DNA of 8,430 nucleotides from an uncultured Bacillota bacterium (GTDB lineage: Bacteria; Bacillota; Clostridia; Christensenellales; QAND01): contig CAJLPK010000074.1 in NCBI GenBank assembly GCA_905208455.1, forward strand, positions 1-8,430, in the 5' to 3' direction. How positions within the stretch are numbered: position 1 is the stretch's first letter; every line of letters starts with the position of its first letter. The notes below the pieces were generated by a model. It saw only the letters and a list, made by a program, of their open reading frames with translations. It ran no database searches and was not told where the DNA came from. Below are positions 1 through 6,378 of the stretch, in pieces. Position numbers and translations under genes: made by a program.

Positions 1-1
1 A

Positions 2-529
2 CATACATACCGCCTGTGGCCGCACCGTCAACGCGGAGAGGGCCATTTTGCTGCCGTGCTGCACAAGGCCGGCTCCGCCTCCCAGGCCCGCACGAAAACA
101 GCATTTGGCAGGCGGATGCAAAAAGCGCCCGGTGTTTATACAGCCTTTGCAGAACGATACCTCGCCCAGGCCCCGGCAGGCCCTTATCTGCTCTTTGGCG
201 ATCATCTGTATCAGCCACCAGGCCAAGCGCCCTCCTTGGACGGGCTGAAGATCCTGCGTCCTGGGCTTCACCTGGGGCGTATGCTGAAAGACCGCTTTGA
301 ACCCGCCCATGCGCTTTCCCATTTTTTGCTGCCGGAGCAAGCGCGTACTCTTTATACGCTGCCGTCCGATGCGCCGGAGACAATGCAATATCTGCAAGGG
401 GCTGCGCTGCCTTATGAGCAAGGAAAAGGCTGGTGCCTTGTCTGCGCAGACCGTTTTCCTCTAGGATGGGGTAAGGCCTCAAATGGGCAGTTGAAGAATC
501 ATTTTCCCAAGGGCCTTCGGTGGGTTTAA
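2..529 (+). CDS. rsmF: RsmF-type 16S rRNA (cytosine-C5) methyltransferase, C-terminal part
   Basis: The reading frame is open from the window edge and ends at TAA (527-529), so this is the last 175 residues of a longer protein. The N-terminal SAM-binding domain and its catalytic cysteines lie outside the window. Near the visible start is RLWPHRQRGEGHF (residues 4-16), the end of the Nol1/Nop2/Sun methyltransferase fold, where the RGEGHF signature is strongly conserved. The rest matches the C-terminal extension of RsmF: GLHLG followed by RFEPxHAL (about residues 89-104), then a PUA-like RNA-binding module ending in PLGWGKxxxGQLKNHFPKGLRW. The family methylates C5 of cytosines in the decoding region of 16S rRNA (C1407 in E. 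coli). The specific site in this organism is inferred. A close paralogue with another rRNA target remains possible. Confidence 0.88.
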   Translation, partial: HTYRLWPHRQRGEGHFAAVLHKAGSASQARTKTAFGRRMQKAPGVYTAFAERYLAQAPAGPYLLFGDHLYQPPGQAPSLDGLKILRPGLHLGRMLKDRFEPAHALSHFLLPEQARTLYTLPSDAPETMQYLQGAALPYEQGKGWCLVCADRFPLGWGKASNGQLKNHFPKGLRWV

Positions 530-557
530 GCGCCCCATGCATGATTTTCAGCGCTTA
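527..557 (+). other. Inverted repeat starting at the rsmF stop codon
   Basis: A 7-bp perfect stem, TAAGCGC (527-533) with GCGCTTA (551-557), encloses a 17-base loop containing the small palindrome CATGCATG (536-543). The left arm begins with the rsmF stop codon. No T-run follows, so it is not a typical Rho-independent terminator. It may be an mRNA 3'-end structure or chance. Confidence 0.3.
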
Positions 558-587
558 TGGGCAAGCTGGTTACAAAAAAATTACTGG

Positions 588-616
588 TTTCTATTTTCTT
601 TGAAATGTGCTTTAAT
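588..616 (+). promoter_or_regulatory. Candidate extended -10 promoter for the lipid gene pair
   Basis: TGC followed by TTTAAT (608-616) matches an extended -10 element, with five of six bases agreeing with TATAAT. A weak -35-like TTTCTA sits at 588-593 with a 17-base spacer, and the DNA just upstream (574-583) is A/T-rich. Transcription would start near 623 and leave a leader of roughly 87 bases before the TTG start at 710. The extended -10 is what supports the call; the -35 is poor. Confidence 0.45.
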
Positions 617-697
617 ACCTAATAAGCTTTCACCCAACATTGGAGAAAGCAATTTTATCAACAGACAGAAAAGCGCCATTGTTTGTGCGCTGATTAG

Positions 698-704
698 AAA
701 GAGG
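698..704 (+). promoter_or_regulatory. Ribosome binding site deciding a TTG start
   Basis: AAAGAGG lies five bases before TTG at 710. The next in-frame ATG (codon 33) would remove the conserved GQGHNSAG loop, so TTG is the supported start. Confidence 0.65.
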
Positions 705-709
705 ATACG

Positions 710-1840
710 TTGAAAGCACTCATTTTATCCTGCAATACCGGACAAGGGCACAATTCGGCGGGCAAAGCGTTGTTTGAATGCTTTGTGCGCCACGGCATCC
801 CGTGTGAAATGAAGGATGCGCTTTCCTTTGCAGGCGAAAAGGCTTCCCGCCTTGTATCCAACGGTTATATCAACATGGCAACCCATGCGCCTAACCTGTT
901 TCGCTGCCTGTATGCTGCCGGCGGATTGGTAAGCACTTCGTATTCCAAATCCCCGGTTTATTGGGCCAATCTCAGCTATGCCGATGCTTTGCACGGATAC
1001 ATTTGCGAAAAGGGGTTCGATACCGTTGTCACCCCGCACCTATTTCCCGCAGAGGCTCTAACGCACTTATTGCGCAAGCATGCGCTTGCCGCCCGCTGCT
1101 ATGCCGTTGCCACAGACTATACCTGTATTCCTTTTTGGGAGGAAACAGAGCTTCATGGATATTTCATCCCCCATCGTGACCTCATCCCGGAATTTGCGAC
1201 AAAGGGCCTGCCCCGTAATCGGTTGCATCCTTTCGGCATCCCGGTATCTGCCGGATTTGCCCAGCATACCAGCCAAAAGGAAGCACGCCGCATCTTGGGC
1301 CTTCCTGAGGAAGGCCAGATCTTCCTCATGATGAGCGGCAGCATGGGGTTTGGCAATCTGGAGGATCTTTTGGCCCGGCTGCTGCGGCTTTGTCTGCGCG
1401 GCGAGCATATTCTCGTTTTAGGCGGAAACAACGAGCGCATGAAGCAGCGGCTTCGTACCCGCTATGGCAGCCATCCCCAGGTCAGCATCCTTGATTTTAC
1501 CAAGCAGGTGCCCCTTTACATGGATGCCTGTGACCTTATTTTTACCAAGCCCGGCGGTCTTACCAGCACCGAGGCCGCGGTAAAGAACCTGCCGCTGATC
1601 CATACAGCCCCGATCCCGGGCTGCGAAACAAAAAACGCGCTGTTTTTCCGCCGCCATCTATTGTCTATCTCAGAAAAGAATCCGGATGCTTTGCTGCATC
1701 AGGCCTACGCTTTGGCCTATGATGAAACAGCCCAACGCACCATGCTGGCGGCCCAGCGCAAGCATATCCCCCACGACGCCGCTGAGCAGATCTGCCAGCA
1801 CATCATCCTAGAAGCCAGGCTTAAGGAGCGAGCAGTGTGA
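710..1840 (+). CDS. MGDG synthase/UgtP-type glycolipid glycosyltransferase
   Basis: This 376-residue protein has the length and two-domain GT-B layout of the MGDG-synthase/UgtP group (GT28), membrane-associated enzymes that move a sugar from UDP-sugar to diacylglycerol. The N-terminal acceptor domain opens with a beta strand and the loop GQGHNSAG (residues 11-18); the His of this loop (H14) corresponds to an active-site residue in plant MGDG synthase. TDYTCIPFW (136-144) marks the second acceptor-domain motif. GIPV (177-180) leads to the C-terminal donor domain with MSGSMGFGN (208-216), VLGGNN (236-241) and the sugar-nucleotide site FTKPGGLTSTEA (278-289). No transmembrane helix is evident, fitting peripheral membrane attachment. 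It starts at TTG and its stop overlaps the next gene. Sugar and acceptor are inferred: glucosyl or galactosyl-diacylglycerol is likely, while another lipid acceptor or a MurG-like role is less likely. Confidence 0.82.
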   Translation: MKALILSCNTGQGHNSAGKALFECFVRHGIPCEMKDALSFAGEKASRLVSNGYINMATHAPNLFRCLYAAGGLVSTSYSKSPVYWANLSYADALHGYICEKGFDTVVTPHLFPAEALTHLLRKHALAARCYAVATDYTCIPFWEETELHGYFIPHRDLIPEFATKGLPRNRLHPFGIPVSAGFAQHTSQKEARRILGLPEEGQIFLMMSGSMGFGNLEDLLARLLRLCLRGEHILVLGGNNERMKQRLRTRYGSHPQVSILDFTKQVPLYMDACDLIFTKPGGLTSTEAAVKNLPLIHTAPIPGCETKNALFFRRHLLSISEKNPDALLHQAYALAYDETAQRTMLAAQRKHIPHDAAEQICQHIILEARLKERAV

Positions 1841-2457
1841 TCTTATCCTATCTATTCTATATTTTGGCCGGGTTTTTATCCGGCAGCATCTTATACAGCT
1901 ATCTATGGCCCAGGTGGATCTGTCATATAGATATTACGCAGCTCAGTGACGACCGCAACCCCGGTACCTTCAATGCTATGAAGCTGGCAGGCCCCCGGGT
2001 TGGCCTATTGTGCCTGTCTTGTGATGTTTTGAAGGGCTTCTTCCCTCTTTGGTTTGCCTCCAAGGCGCTGTCCTGGCAGCATCCTCTCTTTGCTGTTGTG
2101 CTGGCAGCTCCCGTTTTTGGGCACGCCTTTTCTCCATTTTTCCATGGGCGCAGCGGCAAGGCGATTGCTGTGAGCTTTGGCTGTCTGCTGGGGCTGTGGC
2201 CATTTTGCAACCTGTTCATCCTCTTGGCTGGGCTGTATCTGTTTTTCTCGTTGGTTATCGTCATCCAACCCCACCGTCTGCGTACAGTCTGGGTCTATCG
2301 TCTATTCGCTTTTTTCTGCTGGTTTCTTGTGCCATTTGCTGCTCTTGCGTTGGGCAGTCTGCTCATCTCCGCAGTGGTAATCCTCAAAAATTCTTATATC
2401 CCTGAGCATGAGCAAGGCGCTGTTTCGCTATGGGGGCGCCCGCATACTGAAAAATAA
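1837..2457 (+). CDS. Divergent PlsY-like glycerol-3-phosphate acyltransferase family membrane protein
   Basis: This 206-residue protein is very hydrophobic and near the usual PlsY length (about 200). PlsY transfers acyl groups from acyl-phosphate to glycerol-3-phosphate in the membrane. Three loop motifs are recognisable: motif 1 as DDRNPGTFNAMK (residues 38-49), motif 2 as GLLCLSCDVLKG (56-67), and motif 3 as GHAFSPFFHGRSGKA (95-109). Hydrophobic helices lie between and after them (about 4-24, 68-92, 110-143, 155-183), with a short polar tail. In classical PlsY, motif 1 reads GSGNPGATN and ends in Arg; here the Ser is Asp and the Arg is Lys. Motif 3 has SGKA instead of GGKG. Catalysis on the usual substrate is therefore uncertain. 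The GTG start has AAGGAG (1823-1828) eight bases upstream and overlaps the previous stop by four bases, implying translational coupling. Confidence 0.72.
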   Translation: MILSYLFYILAGFLSGSILYSYLWPRWICHIDITQLSDDRNPGTFNAMKLAGPRVGLLCLSCDVLKGFFPLWFASKALSWQHPLFAVVLAAPVFGHAFSPFFHGRSGKAIAVSFGCLLGLWPFCNLFILLAGLYLFFSLVIVIQPHRLRTVWVYRLFAFFCWFLVPFAALALGSLLISAVVILKNSYIPEHEQGAVSLWGRPHTEK

Positions 2458-2484
2458 AAAAGAGCCGGCCGGCTCTTTTTTATT
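2453..2484. terminator. Perfect 32-bp palindromic bidirectional terminator
   Basis: The 32 bases are a perfect palindrome centred between 2468 and 2469. It has a G/C-rich core (GAGCC on one side, GGCTC on the other), flanked by an A-run on the left and a T-run on the right. Either transcript forms a hairpin followed by U residues, so it fits a shared Rho-independent terminator for the two convergent genes. Both stop codons, TAA at 2455-2457 (plus) and TAA at 2480-2482 (minus), sit at mirror-image positions in the arms. Confidence 0.9.
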
Positions 2485-3625
2485 GCAGTTCTTTTTCCGG
2501 CACAGCCTTTTTTTGCAGCTTTTGTTTGGTATTCTGCCCAATCAATGTATAGGCTACTGCAAACAATGGAATGAACACGAGCATCCCCAAAATGCCAAAT
2601 GTACTGCCTCCCAAAGTAACGGCCACCAGCACCCATAAGGAAGGAAGGCGCACAGAATGGCCCACAACGCGCGGATACACCAAATTTGCTTCTAGCTGCT
2701 GCAAAAGCAAAAACACTGCAATAAACCAAAACGCCTGAACAGGGTTTACCATTAGAATAAAAAACGCCCCGAAAATACATCCAATAAAAGCTCCAAAAAC
2801 GGGGATCAGCGCTGTAAACGCCACCAGTACGCCGATGAGCAGCGCATACGGAAACCCTAGCAGCCATAGCGTGACCACAAACATACAGCCTAGAATCAGC
2901 GCCTCTACACACTGTCCTGAAAGAAAGCTGGCAAACGTCCGTTCCGTCAACCGGCCAACCTCAACGATGCGCTGCGCACGTCTGTCCGGCAAGTTCGCAT
3001 AGAGCAGCATTTTTGCCTGGCGCAACAAAATTTCCTTCCTGGCCAATACATAGATGGCGAAAACAAAGCTAATGAAAAAGCTGACCAAGCCGCTGACCAC
3101 AGAAACCGCAGCATTGACGATACCGCCCGCCAAATTAAGCGCCCCTTGCTGAAGGAACGTGTACACTTGGTCCAAAATGCTGCCCCAATCCAGTTGAAGG
3201 CTCTCAATCCAATTGACCAGCTGCGGCGCTTTCCCTGCATAGGGAGCGGCCCATTGCTGTATTCTAGCCAGCCCCTGGGGGATATTGCTTTTCAGCATCC
3301 CAAAAGAGTAAGCCAGCTGTGGAAAAACAAACCTGCCGACAGCCCACAGCACCAGAAGCAGCAGTGTCAGCGTTATCAACAGGCTCAGCGGCCGTTTTGC
3401 CCTTTTCACCCATTCCTTCTTGGCTTTCCCAAATAGGTTTGCTTCTACAAAACGCAGAGGCACATTGAGAATAAAGGCAATACAGCCTCCTATCAAAAAG
3501 GGGGAAAGCAGGCCGAGCACGGTGCCGACAGCACTGCCCACCACATCTAAATGCTGCATGGCCGCAAATAGCACAATCGCAAAGGTAAGGATCGCGATGA
3601 TTTTTTTCGTGGACAGTTTTTCCAC
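2480..3625 (-). CDS. AI-2E/PerM family (UPF0118) membrane transporter
   Basis: This 381-residue polytopic protein has the length and helix pattern of the AI-2E transporter family (PF01594). A helical hairpin lies near residues 9-55 and a third helix at about 80-100. A soluble amphipathic region follows (about 105-160), then helices near 165-195 and a C-terminal block (235-365). That block holds family motifs: TALIPVFGAFIG (271-282), QLEANLVYPRVVGHSVRLP (310-328), and a Gly-rich segment near 339-354 before a basic tail. Members act as membrane exporters or sodium/proton antiporters; only a few have been tied to the quorum signal AI-2, so the substrate here is unknown. The GTG start at 3625 is chosen because AGGAGG lies nine bases upstream; the ATG at 3633 is out of frame. 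The gene is convergent with the lipid pair and divergent from the FAD gene. Confidence 0.87.
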   Translation of the reverse strand: MEKLSTKKIIAILTFAIVLFAAMQHLDVVGSAVGTVLGLLSPFLIGGCIAFILNVPLRFVEANLFGKAKKEWVKRAKRPLSLLITLTLLLLVLWAVGRFVFPQLAYSFGMLKSNIPQGLARIQQWAAPYAGKAPQLVNWIESLQLDWGSILDQVYTFLQQGALNLAGGIVNAAVSVVSGLVSFFISFVFAIYVLARKEILLRQAKMLLYANLPDRRAQRIVEVGRLTERTFASFLSGQCVEALILGCMFVVTLWLLGFPYALLIGVLVAFTALIPVFGAFIGCIFGAFFILMVNPVQAFWFIAVFLLLQQLEANLVYPRVVGHSVRLPSLWVLVAVTLGGSTFGILGMLVFIPLFAVAYTLIGQNTKQKLQKKAVPEKELQ

Positions 3626-3634
3626 AGACTCATC

Positions 3635-3640
3635 CCTCCT
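3635..3640 (-). promoter_or_regulatory. Ribosome binding site deciding a GTG start
   Basis: The minus strand reads AGGAGG here, nine bases ahead of GTG at 3625. An ATG at 3633 lies almost on top of the site and opens another frame, so GTG is the better start for the transporter. Confidence 0.75.
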
Positions 3641-3656
3641 TTTGGGTATTGTGGTT

Positions 3657-3662
3657 ATTATA
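3657..3662 (-). promoter_or_regulatory. Candidate -10 element for the AI-2E family gene
   Basis: The minus strand carries a perfect TATAAT, which would give a leader of roughly 25 bases before the GTG start and RBS. No good -35 hexamer appears at the expected spacing, so the promoter may be weak or activator-dependent. Confidence 0.5.
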
Positions 3663-3692
3663 GCGCAAAACAGAACAGAAATCCCAGCAATC

Positions 3693-3757
3693 TTGCATCT
3701 GCCGCCATTTGCTGGTAAGATACAAACGTTTGGGACGGTCCTTTCCCTATGTATGTT
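3693..3757 (+). promoter_or_regulatory. Candidate promoters and palindromes upstream of the FAD gene
   Basis: Two possible promoters can be drawn: TTGCAT (3693-3698) with TAAGAT (3716-3721), spacer 17, and TTGGGA (3730-3735) with TATGTT (3752-3757), spacer 16. Between and over them are two adjacent short palindromes, CAAACGTTTG (3723-3732) and GGACGGTCC (3733-3741), which could form an operator near the first start site. Neither promoter is close to consensus. The rest of the 248-bp gap (3626-3873) shows no gene; its open frames are shadows or lack an RBS. Confidence 0.3.
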
Positions 3758-3857
3758 TTGTTTGCATCCATCCGTTTTTCAGTGTATCAAAGAAAATAAT
3801 ATTGGCTGCATCCGGCACAATAAAGAGGATGTCGGCTGTTTTTTGCTGTCCGAATGA

Positions 3858-3864
3858 AAAGGAG
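3858..3864 (+). promoter_or_regulatory. Ribosome binding site for the FAD gene
   Basis: AAAGGAG lies nine bases before ATG at 3874. The in-frame ATG at 3865 directly abuts the site and is therefore less likely to be used. Confidence 0.7.
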
Positions 3865-3873
3865 ATGTCAAAG

Positions 3874-5271
3874 ATGAAGTATGACGTGATTATCGTGGGC
3901 GCAGGCCCTGCCGGGATCTTTACTGCCATTGAAATGATCCAAAAGAAAAGCCAAAAGAAAATCCTGATCATTGAAAAAGGCAGCCCTATCGAAAAGAGGA
4001 AATGTCCTAAATCCATAACAAAAGAATGCGTAAGCTGCAAGCCTTCCTGCCATATCACCTCCGGCTTTTCCGGGGCGGGCGCCTTCTCGGACGGTAAGCT
4101 TTCGCTAAGCTATGAGGTAGGCGGAGATCTGCCCCGCCTGATCGGCGCCTCCAAGGCCCAGGAAACCATTGATTATACCGACAAAATTTATCTAAGCTAC
4201 GGCGCGGACCCAAAAATAGAGGGCGTCAGCGACACGGAAAAGATCAAGACCATCCGTAAAAATGCCATCGCCGCCGGCCTAAAGCTCGTCGACTGCCCCA
4301 TCCGCCATTTGGGCACGGAAATGGCGCAGGAGATCTATGGCAAGATTGAACGGCACCTATTGGCCAGTGGCGTGGAAATTATATTCCACCATGCCTGCGA
4401 GGATCTTTTGATTGAGGGCGGGGCCTGCCAAGGCGTGCTTATCAGCGATGCCTTCCACCCGGAACAGACACAGAAAATCTTTGCCGATACCGTCGTTGTT
4501 GCCGCTGGCCGTAAAGGCGCAGACTGGCTGGAAAGCGTCTGTGAAAAGCACGGCATCGCCCACCAGCCCGGCACGGTGGACATCGGTGTACGTGTAGAGG
4601 TGCGCAACGAGGTCATGGAGGAAGTCAACAACGTGCTCTATGAATCCAAGCTCATCGGTTATCCGCCGCCGTTTGAAAACAAAGTGCGCACCTTTTGCCA
4701 AAACCCAGGCGGTTTTGTGGCTCAGGAAAATTATGACAACAACCTCGCTGTGGTCAATGGCCATTCCTATAAAAAATTGAAAAGCGATAACACCAACGTC
4801 GCCATCCTGTGCTCGCATAATTTCAGCACGCCGTTTAACCAGCCCATTGCCTACGCCAAACGGGTCGGCGAATTGGTGAATATGCTGGCCAACGGCCATA
4901 TCCTGGTACAGCGTTTCGGTGATATTTTGAACGGGAAGCGTACCTGGCCGGAGGAGCTGGAGCGCAGCAACGTGCGCCCCACCATGCCGGACGCAGTGGC
5001 AGGCGATATCACCAGCGCCCTTCCTTACCGCACTATGATGAATATTATCAGCTTTATCCAAGCATTTGATAAAATCGTACCGGGCTTTGCCAGCAGCGAA
5101 ACGCTGCTATATGCGCCGGAAATCAAATTCTATTCCAACCGCATCCAGATGGATGACAGCTTCCATACCAACATCAAGGGGCTGCATTGCTTAGGGGATT
5201 CCAGCGGATGGACGCGGGGGCTCATGATGGCCTCCAGCATGGGCGTTTTGATGGGGCGTATCCTAGCATAA
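3874..5271 (+). CDS. COG2509-type uncharacterised FAD-dependent dehydrogenase
   Basis: This 465-residue cytoplasmic flavoprotein begins directly with a Rossmann strand and the FAD dinucleotide motif GAGPAG (residues 9-14), followed by an acidic residue ending the second strand (E34 in LIIEKG). Next come four cysteines, C44-x7-C52-x2-C55-x3-C59, and the family signature GFSGAGAFSDGKL (64-76). A second FAD motif closes the protein, GLHCLGDSSGWTRGL (about 436-450, with D442). The middle block with GTVDIGVRVE and NPGGFV is typical of COG2509, whose reaction is not established. The frame is open upstream to a TTG at 3709, but that stretch has no family similarity and the RBS at 3858-3864 fits ATG 3874 (MKYDV). 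The gene appears monocistronic, with a terminator just after it. The family call is firm; substrate and any metal at the cysteines are unknown. Confidence 0.88.
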   Translation: MKYDVIIVGAGPAGIFTAIEMIQKKSQKKILIIEKGSPIEKRKCPKSITKECVSCKPSCHITSGFSGAGAFSDGKLSLSYEVGGDLPRLIGASKAQETIDYTDKIYLSYGADPKIEGVSDTEKIKTIRKNAIAAGLKLVDCPIRHLGTEMAQEIYGKIERHLLASGVEIIFHHACEDLLIEGGACQGVLISDAFHPEQTQKIFADTVVVAAGRKGADWLESVCEKHGIAHQPGTVDIGVRVEVRNEVMEEVNNVLYESKLIGYPPPFENKVRTFCQNPGGFVAQENYDNNLAVVNGHSYKKLKSDNTNVAILCSHNFSTPFNQPIAYAKRVGELVNMLANGHILVQRFGDILNGKRTWPEELERSNVRPTMPDAVAGDITSALPYRTMMNIISFIQAFDKIVPGFASSETLLYAPEIKFYSNRIQMDDSFHTNIKGLHCLGDSSGWTRGLMMASSMGVLMGRILA

Positions 5272-5282
5272 CAGATCCCTGG

Positions 5283-5316
5283 AAGGCAGGCCGGCAGCGC
5301 CTGCCTTTTCTCTTTC
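5283..5316 (+). terminator. Rho-independent terminator after the FAD gene
   Basis: A 9-bp perfect stem, AAGGCAGGC (5283-5291) with GCCTGCCTT (5299-5307), has a 7-base loop and is followed by a T-rich tract. It starts about 12 bases after the stop codon. Confidence 0.85.
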
Positions 5317-5341
5317 CTTCCTATGCAAAATGCGGTATAGT
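5313..5341 (+). promoter_or_regulatory. Candidate promoter for the hydroxyacid dehydrogenase
   Basis: TATAGT (5336-5341) resembles a -10 box, and TTTCCT (5313-5318) is a weak -35 at a 17-base spacing. It lies right after the FAD-gene terminator, and the RBS AAAGGAG follows at 5363-5369, so the position is sensible even though the -35 is poor. Confidence 0.45.
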
Positions 5342-5379
5342 AGGCATAGCGAAATACTGGCTAAAGGAGCGTTGAAAAG

Positions 5380-6243
5380 ATGAAAAAAATCGGATTTATC
5401 GGCGTAGGCGTTATGGGCAAATCCATGGTGCGCAATTTAATGAAGCATGGCTTTGAGGTATCCATCTATGCGCGCACAAAAGCAAAGGTCGAGGATGTTT
5501 TGGCTGACGGCGCGCTTTGGTGCGATGCCATTGCTGACTGCGCAGCAGGCCGCGATGCCGTGATTACTATGGTAGGCTATCCAAAGGATGTGGAGGAAGT
5601 CTACTTCGGACAGGATGCGATTTTGGCCAATGCCAGCCAAGGCTGCGTGCTCATCGATATGACGACGACAAGCCCGCAGCTGTCTGTAAAAATTGAGAAG
5701 GCGGCCAAGGAAAAAGGCTTAAAAGCGCTGGATGCCCCTGTGTCCGGCGGGGATGTGGGCGCAAAAAACGGTACGCTGTCTATCATGGTAGGCGGAGAGA
5801 AAGAAACGTATGAGCAATGCCTTCCCATTTTCCAGGCAATGGGCACGACCATTCTGTATGAAGGCAAGGCGGGGACCGGCCAGCATACAAAAATGGCCAA
5901 CCAGATCGCCTTAGGCGGCGTCATCGCAAGCGTATGCGAAGCGATGACCTATGCCAAAAAGGTAGGCTTGGATCTGCAGACCATGCTGGATTCCATCAGC
6001 CAAGGCGCCGCCGGCTCCTGGCAGATGAGCAATATGGCGCCGCGGATGCTCAAAGGCGATTTCGATCCCGGCTTTTTCATCAAGCATTACATCAAGGATA
6101 TGAACATCGCCATTGAAGAGGCCGGAGAGGTAGGGCTGAAAATGCCTGTCTTGCAGGAGGTACATGATATGTACCAATCGCTGAACGACCAGGGGCTTGG
6201 CGATCTCGGCACGCAGGCGCTCATCAAATATTTTGACAAATAG
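5380..6243 (+). CDS. Beta-hydroxyacid dehydrogenase (3-hydroxyisobutyrate / 2-hydroxy-3-oxopropionate reductase family)
   Basis: The 287 residues match the length of the beta-hydroxyacid dehydrogenase family, soluble NAD(P)-dependent enzymes that interconvert a beta-hydroxyacid and its semialdehyde. The N-terminal Rossmann domain has GFIGVGVMG (residues 5-13). The second strand ends with YARTK (30-34), and R32 suggests a preference for NADP(H). The substrate motif DAPVSGGDVGAKNGTL (118-133) and the catalytic-lysine motif GTGQHTKMANQ (165-175, K171 and N174) are intact, as is the C-terminal all-helical region with FFIKHYIKDMNIA (232-244). AAAGGAG at 5363-5369 supports ATG 5380. Terminators on both sides make it a single-gene unit, so context gives no substrate. 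Tartronate semialdehyde reductase, 3-hydroxyisobutyrate dehydrogenase, or a succinic or glyoxylic semialdehyde reductase are all possible. Confidence 0.9.
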   Translation: MKKIGFIGVGVMGKSMVRNLMKHGFEVSIYARTKAKVEDVLADGALWCDAIADCAAGRDAVITMVGYPKDVEEVYFGQDAILANASQGCVLIDMTTTSPQLSVKIEKAAKEKGLKALDAPVSGGDVGAKNGTLSIMVGGEKETYEQCLPIFQAMGTTILYEGKAGTGQHTKMANQIALGGVIASVCEAMTYAKKVGLDLQTMLDSISQGAAGSWQMSNMAPRMLKGDFDPGFFIKHYIKDMNIAIEEAGEVGLKMPVLQEVHDMYQSLNDQGLGDLGTQALIKYFDK

Positions 6244-6267
6244 ATGTCGATACTTCGGCAATGCTGC

Positions 6268-6295
6268 AAAAGGGCTTGATTCCAAGCCCTTTTTT
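6268..6295 (+). terminator. Rho-independent terminator after the dehydrogenase
   Basis: An 11-bp stem (6268-6278 with 6283-6293; core AGGGCTTG/CAAGCCCT) closes a 4-base loop ATTC and runs into six T residues. It lies 25 bases after the stop codon. Confidence 0.92.
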
Positions 6296-6378
6296 CATTA
6301 TGCTCTTTGAAAACATGCGGCCATGCAAGGTTTTTCCTTCGTTGGGCAAACTGTAAAAAAAGCAACAGGAGCGCCCCT

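Noticed and set aside
2394..2912. A 172-codon minus-strand open frame
   Set aside because: It overlaps the AI-2E family gene in another frame and runs through the terminator. Its Cys/Arg-rich, low-complexity translation looks like a shadow.
2480..3625. Reading the AI-2E family protein as evidence for a quorum-sensing locus
   Set aside because: The family name comes from one member. Others are ion antiporters or unknown, and no luxS or other signalling gene is nearby.
3809..3831. CATCC/GGATG stem followed by a T-run in the FAD-gene leader, as a possible attenuator or riboswitch
   Set aside because: The stem is only 5 bp with a large loop, and the T-run is separated from it by several bases; no known riboswitch core is visible.
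3420..3857. A 145-codon plus-strand open frame reaching into the divergent intergenic region
   Set aside because: Most of it is antisense to the start of the AI-2E family gene, no RBS was seen, and the product matches nothing I know.
3709..3873. N-terminal extension of about 55 residues on the FAD-dependent dehydrogenase
   Set aside because: It begins at a TTG with no RBS, has no family similarity, and would cover likely promoter elements. The Rossmann motif and RBS support the start at 3874.
4357..5061. A 234-codon open frame on the minus strand
   Set aside because: It lies wholly antisense to the well-supported FAD dehydrogenase and shows no recognisable domain; an open-frame shadow.
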